64,000 nt of DNA from Hymenobacter artigasi. Its GTDB lineage: Bacteria > Bacteroidota > Bacteroidia > Cytophagales > Hymenobacteraceae. Shown piece by piece: positions 8,137 through 15,792 of this stretch. The translations under genes and the position numbers were made by a program. Every line of letters begins with the position of its first letter. The first letter of the stretch is position 1. The notes under the pieces are model-generated. The model saw only the letters and a program-made list of their open reading frames with translations, made no database searches and was not told the origin of the DNA. The stretch covers positions 1-64,000 of the forward strand of contig NZ_JAAVTK010000015.1 of the NCBI RefSeq assembly GCF_012275535.1. Direction: 5' to 3'.

Positions 8137-8979
8137 ATGAAACCTAATCTGCTCGTCCTCACCGACTCTTCGCCCGCCGCCGAGCGGGCCCGGGCCTACG
8201 CCGCCGTGCTGGCCGCCCCGCTGGGGGCCGAGGTGCACCTGCTGCACGTGTACCCCACACCGCCCACCACCGCCCGGGTAGGCAAGGTGATGCGCGCCAC
8301 CAACGCCGGCTACGTGCGGCGCGAGCGCCACGCGCTGGAGGAAGTAGCCGCCGCCATGCCCGTGCCCACCACCGCCACCACCGTGGCGCAGGTCTGGGAC
8401 GAGGCCGTGCAGGAAGCCCTGCACCAGTATCAGCCGCTGCTGGTTATCGCCGGCCTCACGGCCACCGACGGCCTGCTGGACGAATGGCTCAGCAACCGCG
8501 CCCTGCCGCTGGCCCACGAAACGGGCTACCCGCTGCTGCTGGTGCCGCAGGACCTGCCCACGGCCGCCCTGCGCCCGCCGCGCTGCCTGGCCCTGGCCGT
8601 GCGCGACCAGTCCTTCACCCTCACGCCCCAGGCCCTGGCCCTCACCCCACTCCTGGCGGCCCTGGGGGCCACCGTGGTGCCCGCTACCGTGGCCCGGCCC
8701 GACGAGCCCACCGCCGGCCGGCACGGCCTCATGGCGGCGCGCGAATGTGGCCTGACTCCGGCCCTGGCCGCCAGCAGCCTGCACCGGGTGGTAGCCGAAG
8801 CACCGGCCGCGGGCCTGCAGCAGGCCGTGGCGGAGCTGTCGGCCGATATGCTAGTGCTCCTCGACCCCGGCCACGGCTGGATAAGCAAGCTGTTCGGCAG
8901 CAGCGTTATCGACGAGGTGCTGCGACACACCCAGGTGCCGGTGCTGCTGCTGGCCACGCAGGAAACCGGGCTGGATTAA
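8137..8979 (+). CDS. Universal stress protein, double domain (USP 4, divergent)
   Basis: 280 residues with the USP start KPNLLVLTDSSPAAERARAY and a second half after PPRCLALAVRDQSF. The hallmark near the C-terminus is altered: KLFGSSVIDEVLRHTQVPVLLLA instead of LFHRSVT, and the acidic VDGE at the domain junction is VRDQ. It is the most divergent copy in the cluster and may have a specialised or regulatory role, for example as a partner in heterodimers. It is flanked by R1 repeats on both sides. Confidence 0.85.
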   Translation: MKPNLLVLTDSSPAAERARAYAAVLAAPLGAEVHLLHVYPTPPTTARVGKVMRATNAGYVRRERHALEEVAAAMPVPTTATTVAQVWDEAVQEALHQYQPLLVIAGLTATDGLLDEWLSNRALPLAHETGYPLLLVPQDLPTAALRPPRCLALAVRDQSFTLTPQALALTPLLAALGATVVPATVARPDEPTAGRHGLMAARECGLTPALAASSLHRVVAEAPAAGLQQAVAELSADMLVLLDPGHGWISKLFGSSVIDEVLRHTQVPVLLLATQETGLD

Positions 8980-9041
8980 GCGGCTCGCGATGGCGGGTTT
9001 CCTCCCCCATCGCCGAGCGCTCCCAACAATATATTTCACCC

Positions 9042-9135
9042 TTAGTAATCAGTCATCAGTAATCGATAGTCAGACCGGAATCAATCGACTGATTTTTAGT
9101 TAGCTGAAACCCGACTACTGACTACCTACTTAAAC
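9042..9135 (+). repeat. Dispersed palindromic repeat R1, copy 3
   Basis: Contains AGTCAGACCGGAATCAATCG, ACTGATTTTTAGTTAGCTGA and ACTGACTACCTACTTAA. It ends 11 bp before the start codon of USP 5, so any transcript of USP 5 from further upstream would carry it. Confidence 0.82.
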
Positions 9136-9146
9136 TTCACTTCCCC

Positions 9147-10064
9147 ATGGCCCTTTCCCTCATCGTCTTCGCCGGTTTTTATCCGCCCGCCCGCCGCGCT
9201 ATTAAATACGCCGACGTGATGGCGCAGGCCGTGGCGGGCCAGTTGGTGCTGCTGCACGTCAACCGCGCCTCCCTGTTCGACCCCAACGATTTGGTGGCCC
9301 AGGGCTACCACCAGGAGGAGCTGGCGCGCCAAGCCGATACGGCCGCCATTCTCTACCAACAGGCCCAAAGCCTGCAAACCACGGCCACCGTGGAAGTAGC
9401 CACCGACCTGCTGCCCGCCACGGCCCAGGATTTGGCCAACCGCTACCAGCCGGCCCTCTTTGTTCTCAGCCAGGTGGATGAGGACCGCCCCGTTGCTGCC
9501 GACATGCTCACCTCCTGCGTGGAGATTCTGCGGGCCGGCGGCTACCCGCTGCTGGTGGTGTCGCCCACGTCCCCCACCGACCACCCGCCCCGCCGCATCC
9601 TTATTGCCGCCGACCGCGAACCCTTCACGCTAACCCCGGAGGCCCAGGCCCTGCGCCCGCTACTGGCCCAGCCCGGCGTCGAGATTATTGTGGCCCACGT
9701 TACGAGTGGTGTGGAGGACGACGAAGGCTGCGCCCTGGCCCTGCGGGCCGTGCAGGCCAGTGGCCTGGTCGAGGGGCTGCCCACGCCGGAGCTACGGGGC
9801 TTTCAGCACGAGCACTACGAGCAGGGAGTGCTGGCGGCCTCCCTCGATTCGCGGGCCGATTTGGTAGTGGTGCTGGCTCGTCATCGCAGCTATTTCGGCA
9901 ACTTGTTTCACCGCAGCGTCACGGCCAAGCTGCTGGAAAACTGCCCGGTACCCGTACTCGTACTGCCCGCCGCCGCCCCGGGAGTCGCTACCGAAACGTC
10001 TGCTTTTGTGGCTGCCGCCGGCATTGCCAACACGGTACTTACCGGCCTCACGCCAGCTTCCTGA
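9147..10064 (+). CDS. Universal stress protein, double domain (USP 5)
   Basis: 305 residues, the longest of the six USPs, owing to an Ala/Thr-rich C-terminal tail of about 25 residues after the USP fold. The N-half begins LSLIVFAGFYPPARRAIKYA, the junction is PPRRILIAADREPFTL, and the hallmark is LFHRSVTAKLLENCPVPVLVLP. It is the last gene of the tandem USP run and is followed by an R2 palindrome, an R1 repeat and the convergent end of the N-ATPase operon. Confidence 0.87.
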   Translation: MALSLIVFAGFYPPARRAIKYADVMAQAVAGQLVLLHVNRASLFDPNDLVAQGYHQEELARQADTAAILYQQAQSLQTTATVEVATDLLPATAQDLANRYQPALFVLSQVDEDRPVAADMLTSCVEILRAGGYPLLVVSPTSPTDHPPRRILIAADREPFTLTPEAQALRPLLAQPGVEIIVAHVTSGVEDDEGCALALRAVQASGLVEGLPTPELRGFQHEHYEQGVLAASLDSRADLVVVLARHRSYFGNLFHRSVTAKLLENCPVPVLVLPAAAPGVATETSAFVAAAGIANTVLTGLTPAS

Positions 10065-10138
10065 CGCGCAATTTTATGATATTTTGAGCAAATCTGAAGA
10101 GTCGGGGTGTAGCGGCGCGATACTTCCTTTCATTAACC

Positions 10139-10238
10139 TAGAGCGGTTTTCAGATTCGTGTACAGGTAGCGCGAACTACAAAGTTCGCGCTACTGCCTGC
10201 TTACCTCACAAGCTGTATCTAAACCCGAAAATGCTCTA
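10139..10238. repeat. Nested palindromic repeat R2, copy 1
   Basis: An inner perfect 12-bp inverted repeat (GTAGCGCGAACT / AGTTCGCGCTAC) sits within an outer imperfect one whose ends read TAGAGCGGTTTTCAG and CCGAAAATGCTCTA. It lies between USP 5 and the convergent atp operon, where it could also serve as a terminator. Copies 2 and 3 are at 23.6 and 39.3 kb. Confidence 0.75.
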
Positions 10239-10328
10239 ATTAGTCAGTCATCCATAATCGGTAGTCAGACCGAAATCAATGTACTGGTTTTTAGTTAGAT
10301 AAAATCTGATTACTACCTACTTAAAATA
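10237..10328 (+). repeat. Dispersed palindromic repeat R1, copy 4
   Basis: A shorter, more decayed copy (TAATCGGTAGTCAGACCGAA, then TTTTTAGTTAGATAAAATC and ACTACCTACTTAAA) placed directly after an R2 palindrome and before the 3' end of atpG. Confidence 0.78.
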
Positions 10329-10411
10329 TACCCCAGTGATTCAGCGGATGACTAGGCATGGCCCCGCCGCTCGGGTTTCCGCACCAGAATAACTGGACCG
10401 GGCCACCAATC

Positions 10412-11323
10412 CTAGCCCCGCTTTTCCCTGGCGTGGTCGGCGTTCAGGGCTTCGAAGCCGGATACTACATCGAACAGCTCCTCGTCGATGGCGCTTTGGC
10501 GCTTGCGGTGGTACTGGTGTGCCAACTCGCCCAATAGCTCGTCGATGCTTTTTTCGGCCCGCTGCATGGCTCGTAGGCGGCTGGCATTTTCACTGGCCAA
10601 TGACTCGGCGCAGGCCCGGAACAAGGAAACGAACAGAAACTCCCCGACGAGGGCCCGTAACGTGGGAAACCGCGCGCCCGCTACCTGGGGCCGCGTTTTC
10701 GTGGGCCAGTGCAGGGCTCGCAGCTCCTGCTTCCATTGTGCGTCCAGCGGCAGCAGGCGCTGATAGACCGGCCCATACCCCGTGGCCTCCCGGGGCCGGT
10801 TGTGAAAGATGTAGAACGCGGTCAGGCTGCCGTTGTCGAGGGCTTCCTGCGCTTTTAGCAGCATCTGCGCGACCAGCGGCGTAATGGCCTTGATGCCCGT
10901 GGGCACCAGAAAATGCGTGGTTACGGGCAGGCCCGCATCGGTTAACAGGTGCTGCACCCGTTCGCCCACCGTCCAGAGCTCCTTGCGGCCCGGCAGCGCG
11001 CCGAGCGTTTGGGCCACAAAAGCGGCCAGGGTGTCGTTGAACGAGCCCACCAGCCCCTGGTCGGACCCAAAAACCACGGCCCCTATCACGGGCGCGGCTA
11101 CTTGTTGCGGCTCCTTTGCCGGTGGTGTGGGGTTGCTGGCGGGCTCCGACTGAAAGTAGGCGACCAGGCCCAGCGCCACGGTTTGGTAGTAATCGCCGAG
11201 CGAGCCCACCGCCAGCTCGTACTGCCCGATGGTGGCCGCCGCCATGGCTTTCATGGTCCGCACCACGGATTTGATGTCCCTGGCACCTTCAATTTTTCGG
11301 CTCAGGCTTTCCAGGGTTTGCAT
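10412..11323 (-). CDS. atpG: N-ATPase F1 gamma subunit
   Basis: 303 residues with the gamma-subunit start (SLSRKIEGARDIKSVVRTMKAMAA) and the conserved C-terminal helix (ENASRLRAMQRAEKSIDELLGEL). Gamma is the central rotor shaft linking the c-ring to the alpha/beta hexamer. It is the last gene of the nine-gene operon, as is typical for N-type ATPases. The middle of the protein (residues about 60-75) has a Pro-rich insert (PASNPTPPAKEPQQVA). A 68-bp gap separates it from atpA. Confidence 0.93.
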   Translation of the reverse strand: MQTLESLSRKIEGARDIKSVVRTMKAMAAATIGQYELAVGSLGDYYQTVALGLVAYFQSEPASNPTPPAKEPQQVAAPVIGAVVFGSDQGLVGSFNDTLAAFVAQTLGALPGRKELWTVGERVQHLLTDAGLPVTTHFLVPTGIKAITPLVAQMLLKAQEALDNGSLTAFYIFHNRPREATGYGPVYQRLLPLDAQWKQELRALHWPTKTRPQVAGARFPTLRALVGEFLFVSLFRACAESLASENASRLRAMQRAEKSIDELLGELAHQYHRKRQSAIDEELFDVVSGFEALNADHAREKRG

Positions 11324-11391
11324 TTGTTCGGGGTGTAATTTGCTCAGGGAGGAGGGCGCGGGATGAGCAAGAGGACCTAATGATGTGTCAG

Positions 11392-12936
11392 CTAGTCGCT
11401 TTCCGCAGCGGGCTGCTCCTGGAAAGGGGCCAGCACCGTTTTGGCGCAGGCCAATAGCGCGGCCTGGTCGGCTGGGTTCAGGGGCTGTTGCGCACTCAGG
11501 CGCAGCAGCAGCTCGGCGGGTAGCCCCAGACTGCTGCGGGCCAGCAGGGCCTCGGCTTCGGGCATTTTTTCGACGGGGATATTGTCGAAATAGCCGCTGG
11601 TGAGGCCCAGCAGCACCACCAGCTGCTCGGGCACCGACATGGGGTGCAGCTCCGGCTGCTTGAGCCAGCTCCGGATGCGCTGGCCGTGGTCGATGACGCG
11701 CTGCGTGTGTTCGTCCAAGCGCGTGCCGAAGCGGGCGTAGTTTTCCAGCTCCTCAAACTGCGAATACGCCAGTTTCAGGTTGCCGGTGGTGGTGCGGTAG
11801 GCGGGCAGCTGGGCTTTGCCGCCCACCCTGGACACGGATTTGCCCACATCGACGGCCGGCAGAATGCCCGCTTCGAAGAGCTTGGGCGAGAGGTAAATCT
11901 GCCCGTCGGTGATGGAAATGAGGTTGGTGGGAATGTAGGCGGAGATGTTCTGGGCCTCCGTTTCGATGATGGGCAGGGCCGTGAGCGAGCCGCCGCCCAG
12001 CGCCGGGCTCAGGTGGGTGGCGCGTTCGAGCAGGCGGGAGTGGATGTAGAAAATATCGCCCGGAAACGCCTCCCGGCCCGGGGGGCGCCGCAGCAGCAGC
12101 GACAGCTCGCGGTAGGCCCGGGCGTGGTTGGTGAGGTCGTCGTACACAATCAGCACGTCGCGGCCCTGCTCCATAAAGTGCTCGGCCACGCTGGTGGCGG
12201 CGTAGGGGGCAATGTATTTCAGGCCGGGGGCCTCGTTGCCTTCGGCCACCAGCACGATGGTGTAGGCCAGGGCCTTCTTTTCGCGCAGCGTGGCCACGAC
12301 CCTGGCCACCGACGCCGCCCGCTGGCCGATGGCGCAGTAAATGCACAGCACCTGCTTATCGTGCTGGTTGAGAATGGCATCGAGTGCCAAAGCCGTTTTG
12401 CCCGTCTGCCGGTCGCCCAGAATCAGTTCGCGCTGGCCCCGGCCCACGGGCAGCAGCGCGTCGAGCACTTTGAGGCCGGTTTGCAGCGGCACGGTTACCG
12501 GCGCACGGTCCATGATGGCCGGCGCGGGCCGCTCAATGGGCAGGCGCTGCCGCGTGAGCAGCGGGCCGCCGCCGTCCAGCGGCTCGCCCAAGGGGTTGAT
12601 TATCCGGCCAATCAGTTCATCACCTACGGGAATGTCTATCACCCGGCCCGTGCGCTCCACTTCGTCGCCCACGCTCAGCCGCGCATCTTCTCCCAGCAAA
12701 ACAACGCCGATTTCGGTTTCGTCGAGGTTGTAGGCCAGGCCATATAACCCGCCGGCAAACTGCAACAGCTCGCCCGCGCCCGCGCCCGGCAGCCCCGAAA
12801 CGCGCACCACCCCGGCCGCCACGCTCAGCACCACCCCGATTTCGCGGGGAACCAGCGCGGGCCGGAACGCGGCGCTGCCCGCGCTCAGAGCCGCGAGCGT
12901 ATCGGTCAGATGGGCAAGTAGTTCAGTTGCTGGCAT
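11392..12936 (-). CDS. atpA: N-ATPase F1 alpha subunit
   Basis: About 514 residues from the ATG at 12934-12936 (MPATELLAHLTDTLAAL). A longer frame to 13002 only covers the end of atpF and is not used. It has the Walker A loop GDRQTGKTAL, the SxSRVGG region (KSVSRVGGKAQ) and a complete C-terminal domain. Alpha subunits form the non-catalytic sites of the F1 hexamer. The start overlaps the atpF stop by 14 bp, which suggests translational coupling. Sequence and operon order place it in the alternative (N-type) family, not the housekeeping ATP synthase. Confidence 0.93.
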   Translation of the reverse strand: MPATELLAHLTDTLAALSAGSAAFRPALVPREIGVVLSVAAGVVRVSGLPGAGAGELLQFAGGLYGLAYNLDETEIGVVLLGEDARLSVGDEVERTGRVIDIPVGDELIGRIINPLGEPLDGGGPLLTRQRLPIERPAPAIMDRAPVTVPLQTGLKVLDALLPVGRGQRELILGDRQTGKTALALDAILNQHDKQVLCIYCAIGQRAASVARVVATLREKKALAYTIVLVAEGNEAPGLKYIAPYAATSVAEHFMEQGRDVLIVYDDLTNHARAYRELSLLLRRPPGREAFPGDIFYIHSRLLERATHLSPALGGGSLTALPIIETEAQNISAYIPTNLISITDGQIYLSPKLFEAGILPAVDVGKSVSRVGGKAQLPAYRTTTGNLKLAYSQFEELENYARFGTRLDEHTQRVIDHGQRIRSWLKQPELHPMSVPEQLVVLLGLTSGYFDNIPVEKMPEAEALLARSSLGLPAELLLRLSAQQPLNPADQAALLACAKTVLAPFQEQPAAESD

Positions 12937-13735
12937 GGTGGCGCAGTTCGGGTTCGGATTCGGATTCGCCTGCTGGCTCACGCGGCGGAGTGGCGGCCGC
13001 AAGGCTGCTTTCGAGCTCGGCGAGGTAGTTGGGCACGCTCCAGGCCAGCTGGTAGCCGTTGGCGCTCAGGGTGATGCCGCTGATGAGCTCGGGCGCGGTG
13101 GTGAAGGTGCAAGCGGCTTCGGTACCGATGAGGGCCGTGAGGGCGGCGGCAAGCTCAGCCTGCTGCTCAGCTGATAACGCAAAGGCGCTGCGCACCTGCA
13201 CGCGCTTGGCGCCGGCCTGGAATGCGTCGATAAACCCTTGTTTTTCGGTCCCTTGCAGGTGTTCGATACGCCCGATGAATACGGCCAGCGCCTGCGCTTC
13301 CAGGCCGGCGGAGGCCAGGTCGGTCAGGGCTTTTTTGGTGAGGGAAAGCACGGTCTGGCGGGTCTGATGGGTCAGGTCGTCGTGCATTTTTTCCTGCATT
13401 TGCTGGTGGGCGGTGGCCTGTTTGGTGCGCAGCGTGTCGGCGTCCTGCCGGGCTTCGTCCAGCAGCTGCTGGCGCTCGGCCTGCGCTTCGGCGTGGGCCG
13501 TGGCCAGCAGGGTTTGCTTGCGCTGGTCGAAGTCGGCGTTTTTCTGCTGGTACTGCTCGCGCTCGGCCTGGGCCTCGGTTTTTTGCATGCTGGCGTCGTT
13601 CAGCTGCGCCTTTATTTTTTGCTCGCGCGCTTCAATAGCCGCCAACACCGGCTGGTACAGAAAGCGCTTCATGAGCCACACCAGCAGCAGAAAATTCAGC
13701 AGCTGGGCGACGACGGTAAACCAGTTGATTTCCAT
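12923..13735 (-). CDS. atpF: N-ATPase F0 b subunit with delta-like C-terminus
   Basis: 270 residues, much longer than an ordinary b subunit (about 160). An N-terminal membrane helix (WFTVVAQLLNFLLLVWLMK) is followed by a long charged coiled coil (about residues 30-140). Residues about 180-250 resemble the delta/OSCP subunit (SAFALSAEQQAELAAAL and PELISGITLSANGYQLAWSV). No separate atpH gene exists in the operon, so this fused tail probably does delta's job of fixing the stator to F1. Such b-delta merging is known in N-ATPases. Confidence 0.88.
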   Translation of the reverse strand: MEINWFTVVAQLLNFLLLVWLMKRFLYQPVLAAIEAREQKIKAQLNDASMQKTEAQAEREQYQQKNADFDQRKQTLLATAHAEAQAERQQLLDEARQDADTLRTKQATAHQQMQEKMHDDLTHQTRQTVLSLTKKALTDLASAGLEAQALAVFIGRIEHLQGTEKQGFIDAFQAGAKRVQVRSAFALSAEQQAELAAALTALIGTEAACTFTTAPELISGITLSANGYQLAWSVPNYLAELESSLAAATPPREPAGESESEPELRHHASN

Positions 13736-13747
13736 GGGGTCGGGAGC

Positions 13748-14017
13748 TTACTGGCCAATCATGTGGTTCCAGAAGGGGTTGGCGAAAATGAGAATCATCG
13801 ACAGCACGAAGCAGTAGATGGCCGTCGATTCAATCATGGCCAGGCCCACAAACAGGGTGCGCGTGATGGTGGCCGAGGCATCGGGCTGCTGGGCCAGCGC
13901 GCTGAGGGCGGTGGCCACGGCCTTGCCCTCGCTCACGGCCGGAAAAATGGTGCCGATGGCGGTGGTAAAGCCGGCCATGATAATGGAAATCATGGCGATA
14001 AGGGCGGTGCTGTCCAT
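13748..14017 (-). CDS. atpE: N-ATPase F0 c subunit (Na+-type site)
   Basis: 89 residues forming two transmembrane helices with the polar loop AQQPDA. The ion-carrying glutamate is E63, followed by S64-T65 and Y68 (IESTAIY), the pattern of Na+-coordinating c subunits; helix 1 carries a second glutamate, E30 (PAVSEGKA). This supports Na+ rather than H+ translocation, though the sequence cannot prove it. Several copies form the rotor ring in the inner membrane. The gene lies between atpB and atpF with short gaps. Confidence 0.92.
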   Translation of the reverse strand: MDSTALIAMISIIMAGFTTAIGTIFPAVSEGKAVATALSALAQQPDASATITRTLFVGLAMIESTAIYCFVLSMILIFANPFWNHMIGQ

Positions 14018-14032
14018 GGGTTGGTTGGTTGA

Positions 14033-14728
14033 TTAGTTAGAAACGGGAAGTGGTTCCGGCGGGGCAGGCTTGGCCACCGCCGCGGCGATGTACACCGTGG
14101 CCAGCACGCTGAAAATGTAGGCCTGCACCAGGCCCGTAAGCAGCCCCAGCACGTTCATGATAATGGGAAAGAACAGGGGCGAAATGCTCAGCAGAATGCC
14201 CACAATCATGCCTCCGCTCATGATGTTGCCGAACAGGCGCACGGCCAGCGCCAGCGTCCGGGTGGCATCACTGATGAGGTTGAAGGGCAGCATGATGAAA
14301 GTGGGCTGCAGGTAGGTTTTGAGGTAGGCCAGCACCCCGGTTTTCCCGATTCCGAAGAAGGGCACGGCCAGAAATACGGCCACGGCCAGGGCCGCTGTGG
14401 TGGAGAGCGAGCCGGTGGGCGGCTGGTACCAGGGCAGGACAATGCCCACGTTGGCAATGGCGATAAACAAAAACAGGGTGCCGATGAAGCCGATGTACTT
14501 TTCGGGCCGGGGCAGGCCCGCTTCCGCAATTTGGGTGTTGATGCCCTGCACCACGATTTCGAGGGCACACTGCCAGCGGGAAATCAGCAGGCCGGTTTTC
14601 AGCTTTCGGGTAATCAGGAAAGAGCCCCCCACCATCAGCAGCATAATGCCCCAGGTGGTGACCAGCGTGAGGTTAATCGTCACGAATCCGTAACGCCAGA
14701 AAACGACTTCGTCGGGGCTAAGATTCAT
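14033..14728 (-). CDS. atpB: N-ATPase F0 a subunit
   Basis: 231 residues from the ATG at 14726-14728 (MNLSPDEVVFWRYGF). A longer frame exists but runs through atpR. Five or so membrane helices are evident. The essential stator arginine is in TLALAVRLFGNIMSGGM. Subunit a forms the ion half-channels next to the c-ring. Its start overlaps the atpR stop by 11 bp. Confidence 0.92.
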   Translation of the reverse strand: MNLSPDEVVFWRYGFVTINLTLVTTWGIMLLMVGGSFLITRKLKTGLLISRWQCALEIVVQGINTQIAEAGLPRPEKYIGFIGTLFLFIAIANVGIVLPWYQPPTGSLSTTAALAVAVFLAVPFFGIGKTGVLAYLKTYLQPTFIMLPFNLISDATRTLALAVRLFGNIMSGGMIVGILLSISPLFFPIIMNVLGLLTGLVQAYIFSVLATVYIAAAVAKPAPPEPLPVSN

Positions 14729-15026
14729 GGGCGAGGGGTTTTGAGAACGGCCGCGCGGCGGCCGGCCGGGTGAAGTGGGCCACCAGGTAGCGGGCCGCCA
14801 CGAAGCCGGCCAGGCAGGCCACCAGCCGGGGCCAGCTGCCCTGGCCCACGTAATAGAAGCCGGCCCCGGCCAGGGCCAGCCGGCCCAGCAGGCTGCCCAG
14901 CAGCCAGAGCGCCGGGTAGCGGGCCGTGAGGGCGCGCCGCACCGTGAGCCACAGGCCATAGAAAAACAGGGTGCCCAGGGCCAGCCCCGCCATCAGGGCC
15001 AGCGCGAGTGGAAAGAATTCAGTCAT
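14718..15026 (-). CDS. atpR: N-ATPase accessory membrane protein AtpR
   Basis: 102 residues with about three hydrophobic helices (LALALMAGLALGTLFFYGLWL, LLGSLLGRLALAGAGFYYVG, LVACLAGFVAARYLVA). Position directly upstream of atpB and size match AtpR, a protein found only in N-ATPase operons and proposed to help assemble the a/c interface. Overlaps at both ends (8 bp with atpQ, 11 bp with atpB) indicate tight coupling. Confidence 0.82.
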   Translation of the reverse strand: MTEFFPLALALMAGLALGTLFFYGLWLTVRRALTARYPALWLLGSLLGRLALAGAGFYYVGQGSWPRLVACLAGFVAARYLVAHFTRPAAARPFSKPLAHES

Positions 15027-15351
15027 CGGAAGGGGTTTTAGTGGTTTGCGCTGGGGGTTCGTTGCCTTCTTTCGTCACCCAGACCCAGGCGGTGAGGCAG
15101 CCCACTACCAGCCCGGCAAAGAGCAGGGTTACCGTCCAGGAGAACGTCTGCGGGTAGCGGCGGTCGAGCCACACGCCCAACGCCGTGCCCGCCAGCACCG
15201 GCACCGCCACCGACCAGCCAATCATGCCGAACATGCCCAGGCCGTACCACACGCCCTTTTTGGGGTTGTGCAGGGCGTGTAGCTTGCGCGTTTCCAGGGC
15301 ACCAATGCGCTGGCTGAGCGATGCGTCCGGCTTGTCGGCGGCGGGTTTCAT
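15019..15351 (-). CDS. atpQ: N-ATPase accessory membrane protein AtpQ (AtpI-like)
   Basis: 110 residues with two membrane helices (GMFGMIGWSVAVPVLAGTAL and TVTLLFAGLVVGCLTAWVWV) joined by a short loop GVWLDRRYPQTF. This is the AtpI/AtpQ hairpin architecture, associated with c-ring assembly or Mg2+ handling. The order atpD-atpC-atpQ-atpR is diagnostic of N-ATPases. Confidence 0.82.
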   Translation of the reverse strand: MKPAADKPDASLSQRIGALETRKLHALHNPKKGVWYGLGMFGMIGWSVAVPVLAGTALGVWLDRRYPQTFSWTVTLLFAGLVVGCLTAWVWVTKEGNEPPAQTTKTPSDD

Positions 15352-15361
15352 GGGCAGGAGG

Positions 15362-15760
15362 CTAGGACTGTTGCAGCGTTTCGAGGCGGGTGAGCAGGCC
15401 GGTTTCTATTTTCCGCAGGGTGGTGCGGGCCGCCTGCTCCTCGGCATCGTGGCGGCGAAAGTCCTGCTCCACCAATTCGCGGAGCTGGCCGAGGCCGACC
15501 CCGCCGATGGCGTTGCGCACCGACACCGACACGTCGAGCCCGGCTTTGAGCAGCACACCTTCGTCCACGGCCAGGTAATGCACGCGGCCATCGGTGGTTT
15601 CATAGGTGAAAATGCCGGGCACCAGGGCCGCCACGCAATCGAGCCGCCGGGGCAGCAGGCCATACGCGCCGGCACTGGTTTCCAGTACTATGCGGCTAAC
15701 CTGGCCGATGTCGAGAAACACGCGGAACGGCAGCAGCACTTTGAGGTTCATGGTATTCAT
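15362..15760 (-). CDS. atpC: N-ATPase F1 epsilon subunit
   Basis: 132 residues starting MNTMNLKVLLPFRVFLDIG, a beta-sandwich N-domain followed by a short helical tail (EQAARTTLRKIETGLLTRLE). Epsilon binds the foot of gamma and can inhibit ATP hydrolysis. ATG 15758-15760 is used; an internal Met three codons later is possible. It sits 32 bp after atpD. Confidence 0.88.
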   Translation of the reverse strand: MNTMNLKVLLPFRVFLDIGQVSRIVLETSAGAYGLLPRRLDCVAALVPGIFTYETTDGRVHYLAVDEGVLLKAGLDVSVSVRNAIGGVGLGQLRELVEQDFRRHDAEEQAARTTLRKIETGLLTRLETLQQS

Positions 15761-15792
15761 TGGCTTGGGGGTGAGGTTGATGCGGAGGGTGG